Shown here piece by piece: positions 54,901-62,722 of a stretch of 64,000 nucleotides of DNA (position 1 is the first letter of the stretch; every line of letters begins with the position of its first letter). The notes beneath the pieces were generated by a model that was not told the DNA's origin, did not search any database, and was given only the letters and a program-made list of their open reading frames with translations. Source of the stretch: Archangium primigenium (GTDB taxonomy: Bacteria; Myxococcota; Myxococcia; Myxococcales; Myxococcaceae); assembly GCF_016904885.1 (NCBI RefSeq), contig NZ_JADWYI010000001.1:2294001-2358000 (forward strand), in the 5' to 3' direction. The translations under genes and the position numbers were made by a program.

Positions 54901-57213
54901 GCGGTGCAGTGCAACGACTACCTGTTCGCCTGCTACATCGTGGGCCACGTCGTCTGGAACCGGCAGGCGATGGGGCAGCCCCTGGACGACGTCTACCCGG
55001 ACGCGGTGGCGCGCATGGACTTCATGCGCAAGACGGGCTTCGTGGGCGTGGTGGACACGACGCTCATCGTCCTGCGCTACATGCAGCAGCTGCGGGGGCT
55101 CTCGCCCACGTTCGGGACGCTGGACGGGGAGGGGTTCGACGAGAAGGCCCTCGAGGCCTCGCTGTCGCCGGCCCACATGAGCAGCATGGTGTGCCAGTAC
55201 TGGCTCTCCAAGATGCAGGCGCGCTTCATGTGTGGCTCCTACGCGGAGGCCCGGGAGGCGGGAGACAAGGCGGCGGCGTTCGCCTGGTCCTTCATCGGCA
55301 TCATCCCGCTGGTGGACTTCCACCTCTTCCGGGCCCTCTCGCTGCTCGCGTGCTGCGAGGGCGCGGCGGACGAGGAGCGGCGGCGCTACCTGGAGACCGC
55401 CGAGGGGCACTGGCGCCAGCTCGTGGAGTGGGCGGACAACTGTCCGGAGACCTTCCGCGCGCCCGAGCGGCTCGTCTTCGCGGAGCGGGAGCGGGTCCTC
55501 GGCCGGCTGGAGCACGTGCTCCCCGCGTACGAGGAGGCCCTGGGCGCGGCCCGCGACCACGGCTTCCTGCAGCACCTGGCGCTGGTGTGCGAGCGGGCGG
55601 CGGGCTTCTACCGCGCGCAGCGGGCCCCCTTCATCGCGGAGGCCTACGCGCGTCAGGCCCGGGAGGCGTGCCTGCGGTGGGGCGCGCACGGCAAGGTCCG
55701 GCAACTGGAGGCCCTGTGGCCCGCCCTGGTGAGCCCGGTGGTCCCCGACAGCACCGCCACCTCGTCCTCCTCGTCGGAGTCCCGGGAGATCGACGCGCTC
55801 GCCATGGTCAAGGCCCAGCAGGCCATCTCCAGCGAGATCGTCCTCGAGCGGCTGGTGTCCACGCTGATGCGGGTCGCCACCGAGAGCGCGGGGGCCCAGC
55901 GGGGCGCCCTGCTGCTGCCGCGCGGTGACAAGCTCGTGCTCGTGGCCGACACGGAGTCCGGCGCGGGCGGCCCGCCGACCGCCTCGCACGAGCTGGAGGA
56001 GGCCCGCCTGCCCTGGACGATCGTCTCCTATGTCCGACGCACGCGCGAGCCCGTGCTCATCGGCGACGCCAAGGCGCCGCATTCCTTCGCGGGCGAGCCC
56101 TATCTCGCGCGCAGCGGCGCCCGGTCCGTGCTCTGCCTGCCCCTGCTGCGCCAGGAGTCGTTGTCGGGCGTGATGTACCTGGAGAACCGGTTCGCCTCCG
56201 GGGCGTTCACCCCGGAGCGCATCCTGCTGCTCGGGCAGCTCGCCTCCCAGGCCGCCATCTCCATCGAGAACGCGCGGCTGTACGCCGAGTTGCAGCGCAC
56301 CGAGGCCGCCCTGCGCGGCGTCAACGACGGGCTGGAGCGGCGGGTGGAGGAGCGCACGCGGGAGCTCAAGCAGGCCCAGTCGCAGCTGGTGGACACGGCG
56401 CGGGCGGCGGGCATGGCCGAGGTCGCCTCGGACGTGCTGCACAACGTGGGCAATGTCCTCACCAGCGCCGTCATCAACCTGGATCAGATGCGCCTGGGCG
56501 TGGCGACCTCGCGCTTCGACCGGGCCGCGCAGCTCTCCTCGCTGCTCAAGGCGCACCAGGAGGACCTGGTGGGCTTCCTCACGCGCGACCCCCGGGGCCG
56601 CGTCCTGCCCGACTACCTCCTGGCCCTCACCGAGGAGCTCCGCCACGAGCGCACCCAGCTCCAGACGAACCTGAACGAGATGGGCCTGCACCTCGAGCAC
56701 ATCCACGCCATCATCCGGGTGCAGCAGGACTACGCCCGGACGTCCCTCATCCTCGGGGATTGGGATCTCGCCCAGCTCATCGAGGACAGCCTGCGCATCC
56801 AGCTGTCCGCCCTGCAGCGCCATGGGGTCTCCGTGACGCAGGAGTTCGCCGCCGTCCCCAAGACGCAGGTGGACAAACACAAGGTGTTGCAGATCCTCAT
56901 CAACCTCTTGAGCAACGCCAAGGACGCCATGGCCGAGGTGCCCGAGGGCCAGCGTCACCTGTGCATGCGGCTGTCGGCCGAGGAGGGGGTGGCCCGCATC
57001 CAGGTGGTGGACAGCGGCAAGGGCTTCACGCAGGAGCTGCACAAGCAACTCTTCGCGCTCGGCTTCACCACCCGCAAGGAGGGGCACGGCTTTGGCCTGC
57101 ACTCCAGCGCGCTGGCGGCCCAGGTGATGGGCGGACGCCTGCTGCTGGAGAGCGAGGGGCCCGGCAAGGGCGCCACGGCCACGCTCGAGCTTCCGCTCTC
57201 CCCCGTGTCCTGA
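51910..57213 (+). CDS. Ser/Thr kinase–AAA ATPase–GAF–histidine kinase fusion
   Basis: A 1767-residue trifunctional signalling protein. Residues 1-270 are a protein kinase: K36 in VIIKTPAG, D128 in [8 protein letters not shown], DFG, and [28 protein letters not shown]. Residues about 295-600 are an AAA-type ATPase ([19 protein letters not shown]). A long helical repeat region (about 650-1260) follows, then GAF (about 1290-1440), a coiled coil, a phosphoacceptor-like H1511 in SDVLHNVGN and a HATPase_c domain (N1669 in [15 protein letters not shown]; GFGLH). The layout is known in myxobacteria and cyanobacteria. No transmembrane segment is seen, so it senses a cytoplasmic cue. Confidence 0.92.
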   Translation: [1767 protein letters not shown]

Positions 57214-57215
57214 GG

Positions 57216-57237
57216 GCCCGCTCCGCGGAGCGCGGGC
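57216..57237. terminator. GC-rich stem-loop between convergent genes
   Basis: A dyad centred on GCTCCGCGGAGC with outer GCCC/GGGC arms lies just after the giant kinase and before the convergent gene. There is no T run, so termination is plausible but weakly supported. Confidence 0.4.
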
Positions 57238-57239
57238 GC

Positions 57240-57992
57240 TCAGTTCTCGCGCAGGTGCTGGACGCCGAACCAGATCAGCAGGGCCAGCGCCACCGCGCAG
57301 ACCCCGAACATCACCCGCGCGAGCAACCACAGGCCCCGCGACGACCTCTCGGCCGCGCGCACGAGGTCCTGCTGGGTCCCGCTGAAGACGCGCTGGGCCT
57401 TCACCTCGGGCGTGTCCCCGGTGTTCACCAGCGTGCCCAGGATGACGACCCGCTCCCCCGCCTTGAAGCCGGTGTACCAGCGCTCCCTCGTCCCGAGCAG
57501 GCCCGTGGCGCTGGCGTCTCCCTCCCGGACGCCCTTCCACGAGGTGGCTCCCCACTCGTCCACGTCGTTCTCGGGGGCCGGCGTCGCCGCGCCGATCTGG
57601 TAGTCCGTGTTGCTCACGCGGACCCCGCCGGTGGCGGTCTCCACCCGGAGCTCCGGCGTGGCGCGCCGCGCTTCCCGCCAGTGGGTCTTGCGCCGACGGC
57701 TGCTGGTGCCGCTGAACCTCTTCTTGTACGGCTCGTACTCGAGATACGCCACGTAGTCGCGGAAGAGCACGGCGTTGTCCTGCGCCAGCGTGCCGCCCAC
57801 CAGCACGGGATCTCCCGGCGCGAGCCGGTTCAAGGTGGCGGTGTCCCAGACGTCCAGGGCCCGCGCCACCCGGCCTTCCTTCCGGGACTTGCTCGAGGCG
57901 AGCCCGGTGCCAATCCCCACCGCTCCGGACACCAGGGCCACCAACCCCACCATCAACAAGCCGCGCCCGGATCTCAAATCGTCGAGGGTCAT
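57240..57992 (-). CDS. Membrane protein of unknown function
   Basis: A 250-residue protein with a hydrophobic N-terminal helix (GLLMVGLVALVSGAVGIGTGLA) and a C-terminal one (LWLLARVMFGVCAVALALLIWFGV), and a soluble middle (about 35-215) rich in beta strands: GDPVLVGGTLAQ, VAYLEYEPYKKRF, ELRVETATGGVRVS, GERVVILGTLVNTG. The outline resembles GIDE-like membrane proteins but I am not certain. The ATG at 57992 or one at 58010 may be used. The function is unknown. Confidence 0.6.
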   Translation of the reverse strand: MTLDDLRSGRGLLMVGLVALVSGAVGIGTGLASSKSRKEGRVARALDVWDTATLNRLAPGDPVLVGGTLAQDNAVLFRDYVAYLEYEPYKKRFSGTSSRRRKTHWREARRATPELRVETATGGVRVSNTDYQIGAATPAPENDVDEWGATSWKGVREGDASATGLLGTRERWYTGFKAGERVVILGTLVNTGDTPEVKAQRVFSGTQQDLVRAAERSSRGLWLLARVMFGVCAVALALLIWFGVQHLREN

Positions 57993-58032
57993 CGCCAGGG
58001 ACGATGCCACATCGCGGCGCGGGACGACGGGC

Positions 58033-59325
58033 TCACGGCGTTTGGTTCATGCTCTTGGGGACGAGCGGCTTGACGACCACCCGCAGGGCGCCGTCCCGCG
58101 CGACGCAGGTGGCCTCCTCGGCGGGCACCTCCCGCACGGGGTTGAGCGTCTCGGGGCGCGCGAACTTCAGCGGGCTGGTGGCCAGCAGGCGCTCCTGCTT
58201 CTTGCCCGAGTCGCTGTCGCTGTAGAGCACGCTCAGGGCCCTCGCGGGCCCGGGCAGCGTCACCTTGAGCCGGTAGCCCACGAGCGCCTTGCCCTCGCGC
58301 ACCTCCACCTTCTCCACGCCGAGCGGCTGGGCGGGCGCGCCGTGGGCGGGGAAGACCTGGTCGTCCGCGATGCGGATGCCCCACTGCACGGCCTGCTGCT
58401 CGGCGCCGGGCGCGGCGCACGTGTTCAGCTCCTCGGGCGGTGTCGTGCCCAGCCACAGTTCCACGTGGTCATCCGCGAGCCACTTCTTGCCCGGACCCGT
58501 CCACCGGTCGTCCCGCACCTCGATGATCACGGTGTCCGGCGCGACCAGCAGCGCCTTGAGCTCGTCGTCCCGAATGGGGCCCTTGCCGCCCAGGACGAGG
58601 AACCGCGCGGCGAGGGCGCAGTCGCCCATGCCCGTGCGCTTCCAGCCCTCCTTCACGTAGGCCGCGTCCATCGCGACCCGGGGCAGCAGGGGCAGCGTCA
58701 GCGTCTCCTTCCCATAGGGGCTTGGTGCCGCCTCCGCGTCCTCTTCGCAGTCGGGGGCGGAGACCTCCACCGTGCCCCGGAGCCGCCACGCCTCCCAAGT
58801 GCGCTCCGTCGTCTGATCCGGGCTCCCGGCGAAGAAGCTGCGCTCGTTGCGCTTGAGCTCCTCCAGCGGCGAGAGCTGGAGCGTGCGCGTCTCCGTCCAC
58901 CGCTGGCCGGCGCCCCCGAAACGCGTGTGGGTGATGCGGTTGCTGCCCACCTCCACGGAGTCCTCGCCGATGCCCGAGGCCCCGTACCCGTCATTGCACA
59001 AGGCGAGCAGGAGCTGGGTCACCTTGCCCCCGCGCAGCAGCCAGTACTCCTCGGCCTCGCACTGCCCGTTGGCCCGGTCGCCTTCCTCCTGACGGCCGCC
59101 GCCGAACTTCGCCTCCGCGGCGTCCTGCACGTCGGAGATCTTCGCCCACCCGAGCGACAGGTGTTTCACCTGGAGGGACTGGCCCTGCGCGTCCTTGCCC
59201 GCGGCGAGCGTCTCGGACAGCTCACAGGGCGCGCGGTTGACGCACAGGGGGTCGGGCGTGGCACCGGACGCGGCGTTCAGCCAATAGAGCAGGGGCAGCA
59301 GGGAGGCGGACATGGTCCGCGCCAT
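58033..59325 (-). CDS. Secreted protein of unknown function
   Basis: A 430-residue protein with a signal peptide (SASLLPLLYWLNAASG) and a Cys-containing, charged mature chain. Segments such as DTVIIEVRDDRWTGPGKKWLADDHVELWLG recall carbohydrate-binding or DOMON/CBM9-like beta-sandwich modules in the second half (about 270-400). The first half is unassigned. No catalytic motif stands out. It lies 40 bases upstream of the membrane protein gene on the same strand and is followed closely upstream by the GNAT gene (one base between stop and start). Confidence 0.6.
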   Translation of the reverse strand: MARTMSASLLPLLYWLNAASGATPDPLCVNRAPCELSETLAAGKDAQGQSLQVKHLSLGWAKISDVQDAAEAKFGGGRQEEGDRANGQCEAEEYWLLRGGKVTQLLLALCNDGYGASGIGEDSVEVGSNRITHTRFGGAGQRWTETRTLQLSPLEELKRNERSFFAGSPDQTTERTWEAWRLRGTVEVSAPDCEEDAEAAPSPYGKETLTLPLLPRVAMDAAYVKEGWKRTGMGDCALAARFLVLGGKGPIRDDELKALLVAPDTVIIEVRDDRWTGPGKKWLADDHVELWLGTTPPEELNTCAAPGAEQQAVQWGIRIADDQVFPAHGAPAQPLGVEKVEVREGKALVGYRLKVTLPGPARALSVLYSDSDSGKKQERLLATSPLKFARPETLNPVREVPAEEATCVARDGALRVVVKPLVPKSMNQTP

Positions 59326-59326
59326 C

Positions 59327-59815
59327 CTACGGGTCGAGCGCGCACCCGAGGAAGACCGTGCCCGCGAGCGGCGTGTCGTAGTACGGCGGGATGGGCCGGA
59401 AGCCCGCCTCCCGGTAGAGCGCGAGCGCCGCGTCCATGGTGGGCAGGGTGTCCAGGCGCATCTCGCGGTAGCCGCGCCGTGAAGCCTCCTGGAGGATGGC
59501 CGTCACCAACGCCCGGCCCAGCCCGAGTCCTCGCGCGTCGGGCGAGACGTAGAGTCGTTTCATCTCACAGCACCCCGCCTCGCCCAGGGGCCGCAGCGCG
59601 ACGCAGCCCAGGGGCTGACCCTGGGGCGTCCGCGCGAGCAGCAGCTCCCCGGCCGGGGGCGCGTACTTGCCGGGCAGGTTCGCCAGCTCCGCCGCGAAGT
59701 CCTGGAAGGACAGGTCGATGCCGAGCGCGGCCGTGTAGGCCTCGAACAGGCGCGCCACGTCCGCGAGCTCCGGGGCGGTCCGCACGGGCACGATGTGGAA
59801 GGCGGCGTCTGTCAT
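59327..59815 (-). CDS. GNAT-family N-acetyltransferase
   Basis: A 162-residue acetyltransferase with MKRLYVSPDARGLGLGRALVTAILQEA (acetyl-CoA loop R-G-L-G-L-G) and MRLDTLPTMDAALALYREAGFRPI, the usual family end. The stop is immediately before the following secreted-protein gene start, so the two are probably co-transcribed. The acceptor substrate is unknown. Confidence 0.88.
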   Translation of the reverse strand: MTDAAFHIVPVRTAPELADVARLFEAYTAALGIDLSFQDFAAELANLPGKYAPPAGELLLARTPQGQPLGCVALRPLGEAGCCEMKRLYVSPDARGLGLGRALVTAILQEASRRGYREMRLDTLPTMDAALALYREAGFRPIPPYYDTPLAGTVFLGCALDP

Positions 59816-59925
59816 GGCGGGACTCTGCCATGGCGACCTCGCCGGGCGCGGGCTCCGTTGATCAGCGGATGGATGGCCCCGAGCGGCGATGGAAGCCGCG
59901 GGAAGCGCCAGTACGCTGCGCGCCC

Positions 59926-60489
59926 ATGAACGACCGAAGCATCCACCGGAAGCGTCTGGGCCTGGCTTTCGCGGCCGCGGCTGTCTTGACGTTCGTGATG
60001 GGCTGCGGGGCGCACGCTCCCGGAGCGGGGCCCTCGCCGGAGAAGGCCCCCGTCGCGATGGCCGGGCAGCGCGTCTACCCGACCACGCCCGACGAGGCCG
60101 AGACGCTCAAGAAGAATGGCAGCGCCTGGAGCAACGCGGAGATCCGCGAGTACTACCTCCAGCTCGCGGGCTCGGTCGACACCTCCGACGCGCAGTGGAA
60201 GCAGCAGGGGCTGTCCCCCGAGGAGCGCGCCAGGCGGGCGTACGAGGTGCGCCACAACGCACGCGTCACCACCCGGGCGATGATGGGCGACCCGCGCGAG
60301 GTCGAGGACCTGCGGGCCCGGGACCGGGAGAAGTACGGCAACCCCGATGGCCCCACCTTCGCGCAGCTCGTCGAGAACCAGCGCAAGAAGGGCCTGGAAG
60401 GGGACGCCGTCTACGAGGCCATCGTGGACAGCGCCCAGCGTACCCATAAGGAGACCAACGAGAAGTTCAAGCTCGAGGGGTCGAAGTGA
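59926..60489 (+). CDS. Small lipoprotein of unknown function
   Basis: A 187-residue protein with a basic N-terminus and lipoprotein signal (GLAFAAAAVLTFVMGC). The mature chain is strongly helical and charged (SNAEIREYYLQLAGSVDT, SPEERARRAYEVRHNAR, DLRARDREKYGNPDGPTF). It has a GTGA overlap with the next gene, so the pair is translationally coupled. No family is recognised; periplasmic, membrane-anchored helical protein. Confidence 0.7.
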   Translation: MNDRSIHRKRLGLAFAAAAVLTFVMGCGAHAPGAGPSPEKAPVAMAGQRVYPTTPDEAETLKKNGSAWSNAEIREYYLQLAGSVDTSDAQWKQQGLSPEERARRAYEVRHNARVTTRAMMGDPREVEDLRARDREKYGNPDGPTFAQLVENQRKKGLEGDAVYEAIVDSAQRTHKETNEKFKLEGSK

Positions 60490-60701
60490 CCGGACCCGCC
60501 CGGCCGAGCACCCGTCACGTCCTCTGGCACCCGGGCCCGAGCGCCGGGGTGCCGTATGAGGCCGAGGTCGAGGGTCGGCGCTGGCAGGTCCAGGTGAACG
60601 ACTTCCCGGCGGAGGCGCTCTACACCCTGCTCATCGAGGGGTCGCCCGCCGAGCAGCTCGAGGCCTGGCCGGAGACGTGGATCCGGCCCGCCCCGAGGTG
60701 A
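60486..60701 (+). CDS. Small protein coupled to the upstream lipoprotein gene
   Basis: A 71-residue cytoplasmic protein starting at a GTG that overlaps the preceding stop (GTGA). The sequence HVLWHPGPSAGVPYEAEVEGRRWQVQVNDFPAEALYTLLIEG looks like a small alpha/beta unit of a family seen in myxobacteria as a stand-alone gene. The function is unknown; the coupling suggests that it works with the lipoprotein. Confidence 0.6.
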   Translation: MTGPARPSTRHVLWHPGPSAGVPYEAEVEGRRWQVQVNDFPAEALYTLLIEGSPAEQLEAWPETWIRPAPR

Positions 60702-60709
60702 ATCGCGGG

Positions 60710-61186
60710 TCAGGCCGCGTCGTAGGCGGCCTGGAGCCCGGCGATGTCCAGCTTGACCATCTTCAGCATGGCCTGGGCCACCCGGCCGGCCCGGACGCGG
60801 TCGGGGTCGCCCATCAGCCGGCCCAGGGCGTTGGGGACGATCTGCCAGCACACGCCGTAGCGGTCCCGCAGCCAGCCACACCGCTCGGGGGTTCCGCCCT
60901 CGGACAGGGCGTCCCAGAGCCGGTCGACCTCCGCCTGGTCATCGCACGTGAGCACGAAGGAGACCGCGTGGTTGAAGGGCTCCATCGGACCGGCGGTCAT
61001 GGCCAGGTAGGGCTGTCCCGCCAGGACGAAGTCGACGATGGTGACCGAGCCCGGCGGTCCACTGGGCGATTCCCCGGGCATCTTGGTGATGTTGTTGATG
61101 CGCGAGTTGGGAATCAGGGAGACGTACAGCCGCGCGGCCTCCTCGGCCTTCTCGGAGTACCAGAGGTGGGGGCGAATCGAGATCAT
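60710..61186 (-). CDS. VOC-family protein (PhnB/3-demethylubiquinone methyltransferase-like)
   Basis: A 158-residue vicinal-oxygen-chelate protein: PHLWYSEKAEEAARLYVSLIPNSRINN, FVLAGQPYLAMTAGP, NHAVSFVLTCDDQAEVDRLWDALSEGG and CGWLRDRYGVCWQIVPNAL. The family is annotated loosely as 3-demethylubiquinone-9 3-methyltransferase, although it lacks a SAM fold. It is the last of three leftward genes spaced by 24-26 bases, which form an operon. Confidence 0.88.
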   Translation of the reverse strand: MISIRPHLWYSEKAEEAARLYVSLIPNSRINNITKMPGESPSGPPGSVTIVDFVLAGQPYLAMTAGPMEPFNHAVSFVLTCDDQAEVDRLWDALSEGGTPERCGWLRDRYGVCWQIVPNALGRLMGDPDRVRAGRVAQAMLKMVKLDIAGLQAAYDAA

Positions 61187-61210
61187 GGAAGGCTCCAGCG
61201 GGGAATGGGG

Positions 61211-61558
61211 TTAGCCGTCGACCAGGGTCTCGAAGCCGCCGTAGATCATGCGCTTGCCGTCGAAGGGCATCATCAGTTCCTGCATGCGCGGATCCTCCAT
61301 CATCTTCTTCTGCCCCGCGTCGCGGACGGCCTTGGACGGCCACTCGATCCACGAGAAGACGACCACCTCGCCCGCCTCGGCCTTCACCGCGCCCTTGAAG
61401 TCGGTCACCTTGCCGTCGGGCACGTCATCGCCCCAGCACTCGACGACGCGCACCGCGCCGAACTCCTTGAAGAGCGTCTGGCCCATCAGGGCCACCTTCC
61501 GGTAGGCCTCCTTGTTGGCGGCGGGAACGGGGACCACGAATCCATCGATGTAGCTCAT
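61211..61558 (-). CDS. DUF1428 protein
   Basis: A 115-residue ferredoxin-like-fold protein of the DUF1428 family, recognised by MSYIDGFVVPVPAANKEAYRKVA, VVECWGDDVPDGK, VVFSWIEWPSK and the ending FDGKRMIYGGFETLVDG. The start codon at 61558 is certain from this N-terminus. It is the middle gene of the VOC/DUF1428/VOC operon. Its biochemical role is unknown; neighbours suggest stress or small-molecule handling. Confidence 0.92.
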   Translation of the reverse strand: MSYIDGFVVPVPAANKEAYRKVALMGQTLFKEFGAVRVVECWGDDVPDGKVTDFKGAVKAEAGEVVVFSWIEWPSKAVRDAGQKKMMEDPRMQELMMPFDGKRMIYGGFETLVDG

Positions 61559-61584
61559 GATGTTTCTCCTTTCAGGGTGAGGGC

Positions 61585-61998
61585 TCAGGCGGCGGTCTGC
61601 GCGGCCTGGGTGGTAAGCATCCACGGCGTGCCGAAGCGATCCGTCAGCATGCCGAAGCACGAGGACCAGGACATCGGGGTGAGGGGCACTGTGACCTGGC
61701 CACCCTCGGCCAGGGCGGCGAAGAGCCGGCGCGTCTCGTCGTCGGTCTTCAGGTGCAGGGTCATGCTGAAGCCCCCGGATTTCTGGGCGTAGGCCGGCGG
61801 GACATCACACCCCATGAGCGCCTGGTCACCCGCCTGGAGCCAGACGTGCGCGATCTTGTCCTGCCACTCCTCGGGCACCTGGCTTCCCGGCATGTCCCGG
61901 AAGGTGACCAGGGTGAGCTTGCCTCCCAGCACCTCGGCGTAGCGCTCGAAGGCCTCCCGGCACTGGCCGTTGAAATTCAGGTTGCTGACGATCTTCAT
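61585..61998 (-). CDS. VOC-family protein (PhnB-like)
   Basis: A 137-residue PhnB-type protein: LNFNGQCREAFERYAEVLGGKLTLVTFRDMPG, DQALMGCDVPP, FSMTLHLKTDDETRRLFAALAEGGQVTVPL and WSSCFGMLTDRFGTPWML. These blocks define the group once linked to phosphonate genes but with no proven activity. It is the first gene of the three-gene operon; an AG-rich site before the ATG at 61998 supports the start. Confidence 0.9.
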   Translation of the reverse strand: MKIVSNLNFNGQCREAFERYAEVLGGKLTLVTFRDMPGSQVPEEWQDKIAHVWLQAGDQALMGCDVPPAYAQKSGGFSMTLHLKTDDETRRLFAALAEGGQVTVPLTPMSWSSCFGMLTDRFGTPWMLTTQAAQTAA

Positions 61999-62032
61999 GG
62001 TCGAGTTCCCTCGTGAATCGGTGGCTTCCCCT

Positions 62033-62722
62033 TCACGTCGGTCGAGCCCGCGCCTTTTCGACACCGCCCGCGCGATCTCCCGAAAAAAAAGCGCGGGGCG
62101 TGGCGCGGCGCGTCAGGGCACCTCTCCCGGGCGCCCGCGTCCGGCGCTTCATCGCCGCCGCCGCCCGGAGGCCCAGGGCGGACAGCAGCAGGCCCAGGAA
62201 GGGCAGGTAGAAGGGCTCCCGGTTCATCACCGACCGGCGCCCGTAGGACACCAGGTAGTTGAGCGCCAGGACATGCAGGCCCACCCGGTGCCACCGTTTC
62301 CAGCGCCGGGGCCCGAGCGCGCGCTTCGCGGGCTCGAAGGAGGTGGCGCTCATGACACCCAGGGCCAGGAAGCCCGACAGTCCCCCGATGCGCTGGAGCG
62401 GATAGGTCGCCTCGCGGAAGTGGATGGGGTGGCGCATCCGGAAGGCGAGGATCGCCGCGCCGGCGGTGAGCTGGGCCACCGCGCAGGACAGGCCCAGCGC
62501 GCGCTGGCGTGCCGCGAGCCCCCGGCTCAGGGCTCCCGGCCACAGCGTGACCAGGCTCGAGGAGACGAAGACGGGCAGGAACAGACCGAAGCCGAGCCGG
62601 GCCGAGCCGCGCAGCACCCGCCGGATGCCCGCCTCGGTGACGCCGTCCCGGCCCAGGATGAAGGCCGTCCGGGCGCCCACACAGCCCAGGGTGGCGAGCA
62701 CCAGGGGGCGGTCCCGGGTCAT
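62033..62722 (-). CDS. Ferric-reductase-like transmembrane protein
   Basis: A 229-residue membrane protein with about six helices. GFGLFLPVFVSSSLVTLWP, the ALGLSCAVAQLTAGAAILAF helix with R in RQRALGL, and RRWKRWHRVGLHVLALNYL (with conserved His) match the heme b-binding ferric reductase-like domain (MsrQ-type). The expected His pairs are only partly visible, so heme binding is unproven. Its start overlaps the stop of the alpha/beta hydrolase gene as ATGA. Confidence 0.75.
   Translation of the reverse strand: MTRDRPLVLATLGCVGARTAFILGRDGVTEAGIRRVLRGSARLGFGLFLPVFVSSSLVTLWPGALSRGLAARQRALGLSCAVAQLTAGAAILAFRMRHPIHFREATYPLQRIGGLSGFLALGVMSATSFEPAKRALGPRRWKRWHRVGLHVLALNYLVSYGRRSVMNREPFYLPFLGLLLSALGLRAAAAMKRRTRAPGRGALTRRATPRAFFSGDRAGGVEKARARPT

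Noticed and set aside
57216-57237. GC-rich dyad after the giant kinase considered as a regulator binding site
   Set aside because: It lies between the 3' ends of two convergent genes, where a stem-loop terminator is a simpler explanation.
53197-57555. 1452-codon open frame on the minus strand opposite the giant kinase
   Set aside because: It is the complement of a GC-rich gene whose third positions lack A/T, so stops are rare. The product is Leu/Arg/Gly/His-rich without domains, and the plus strand encodes a clear multidomain protein.
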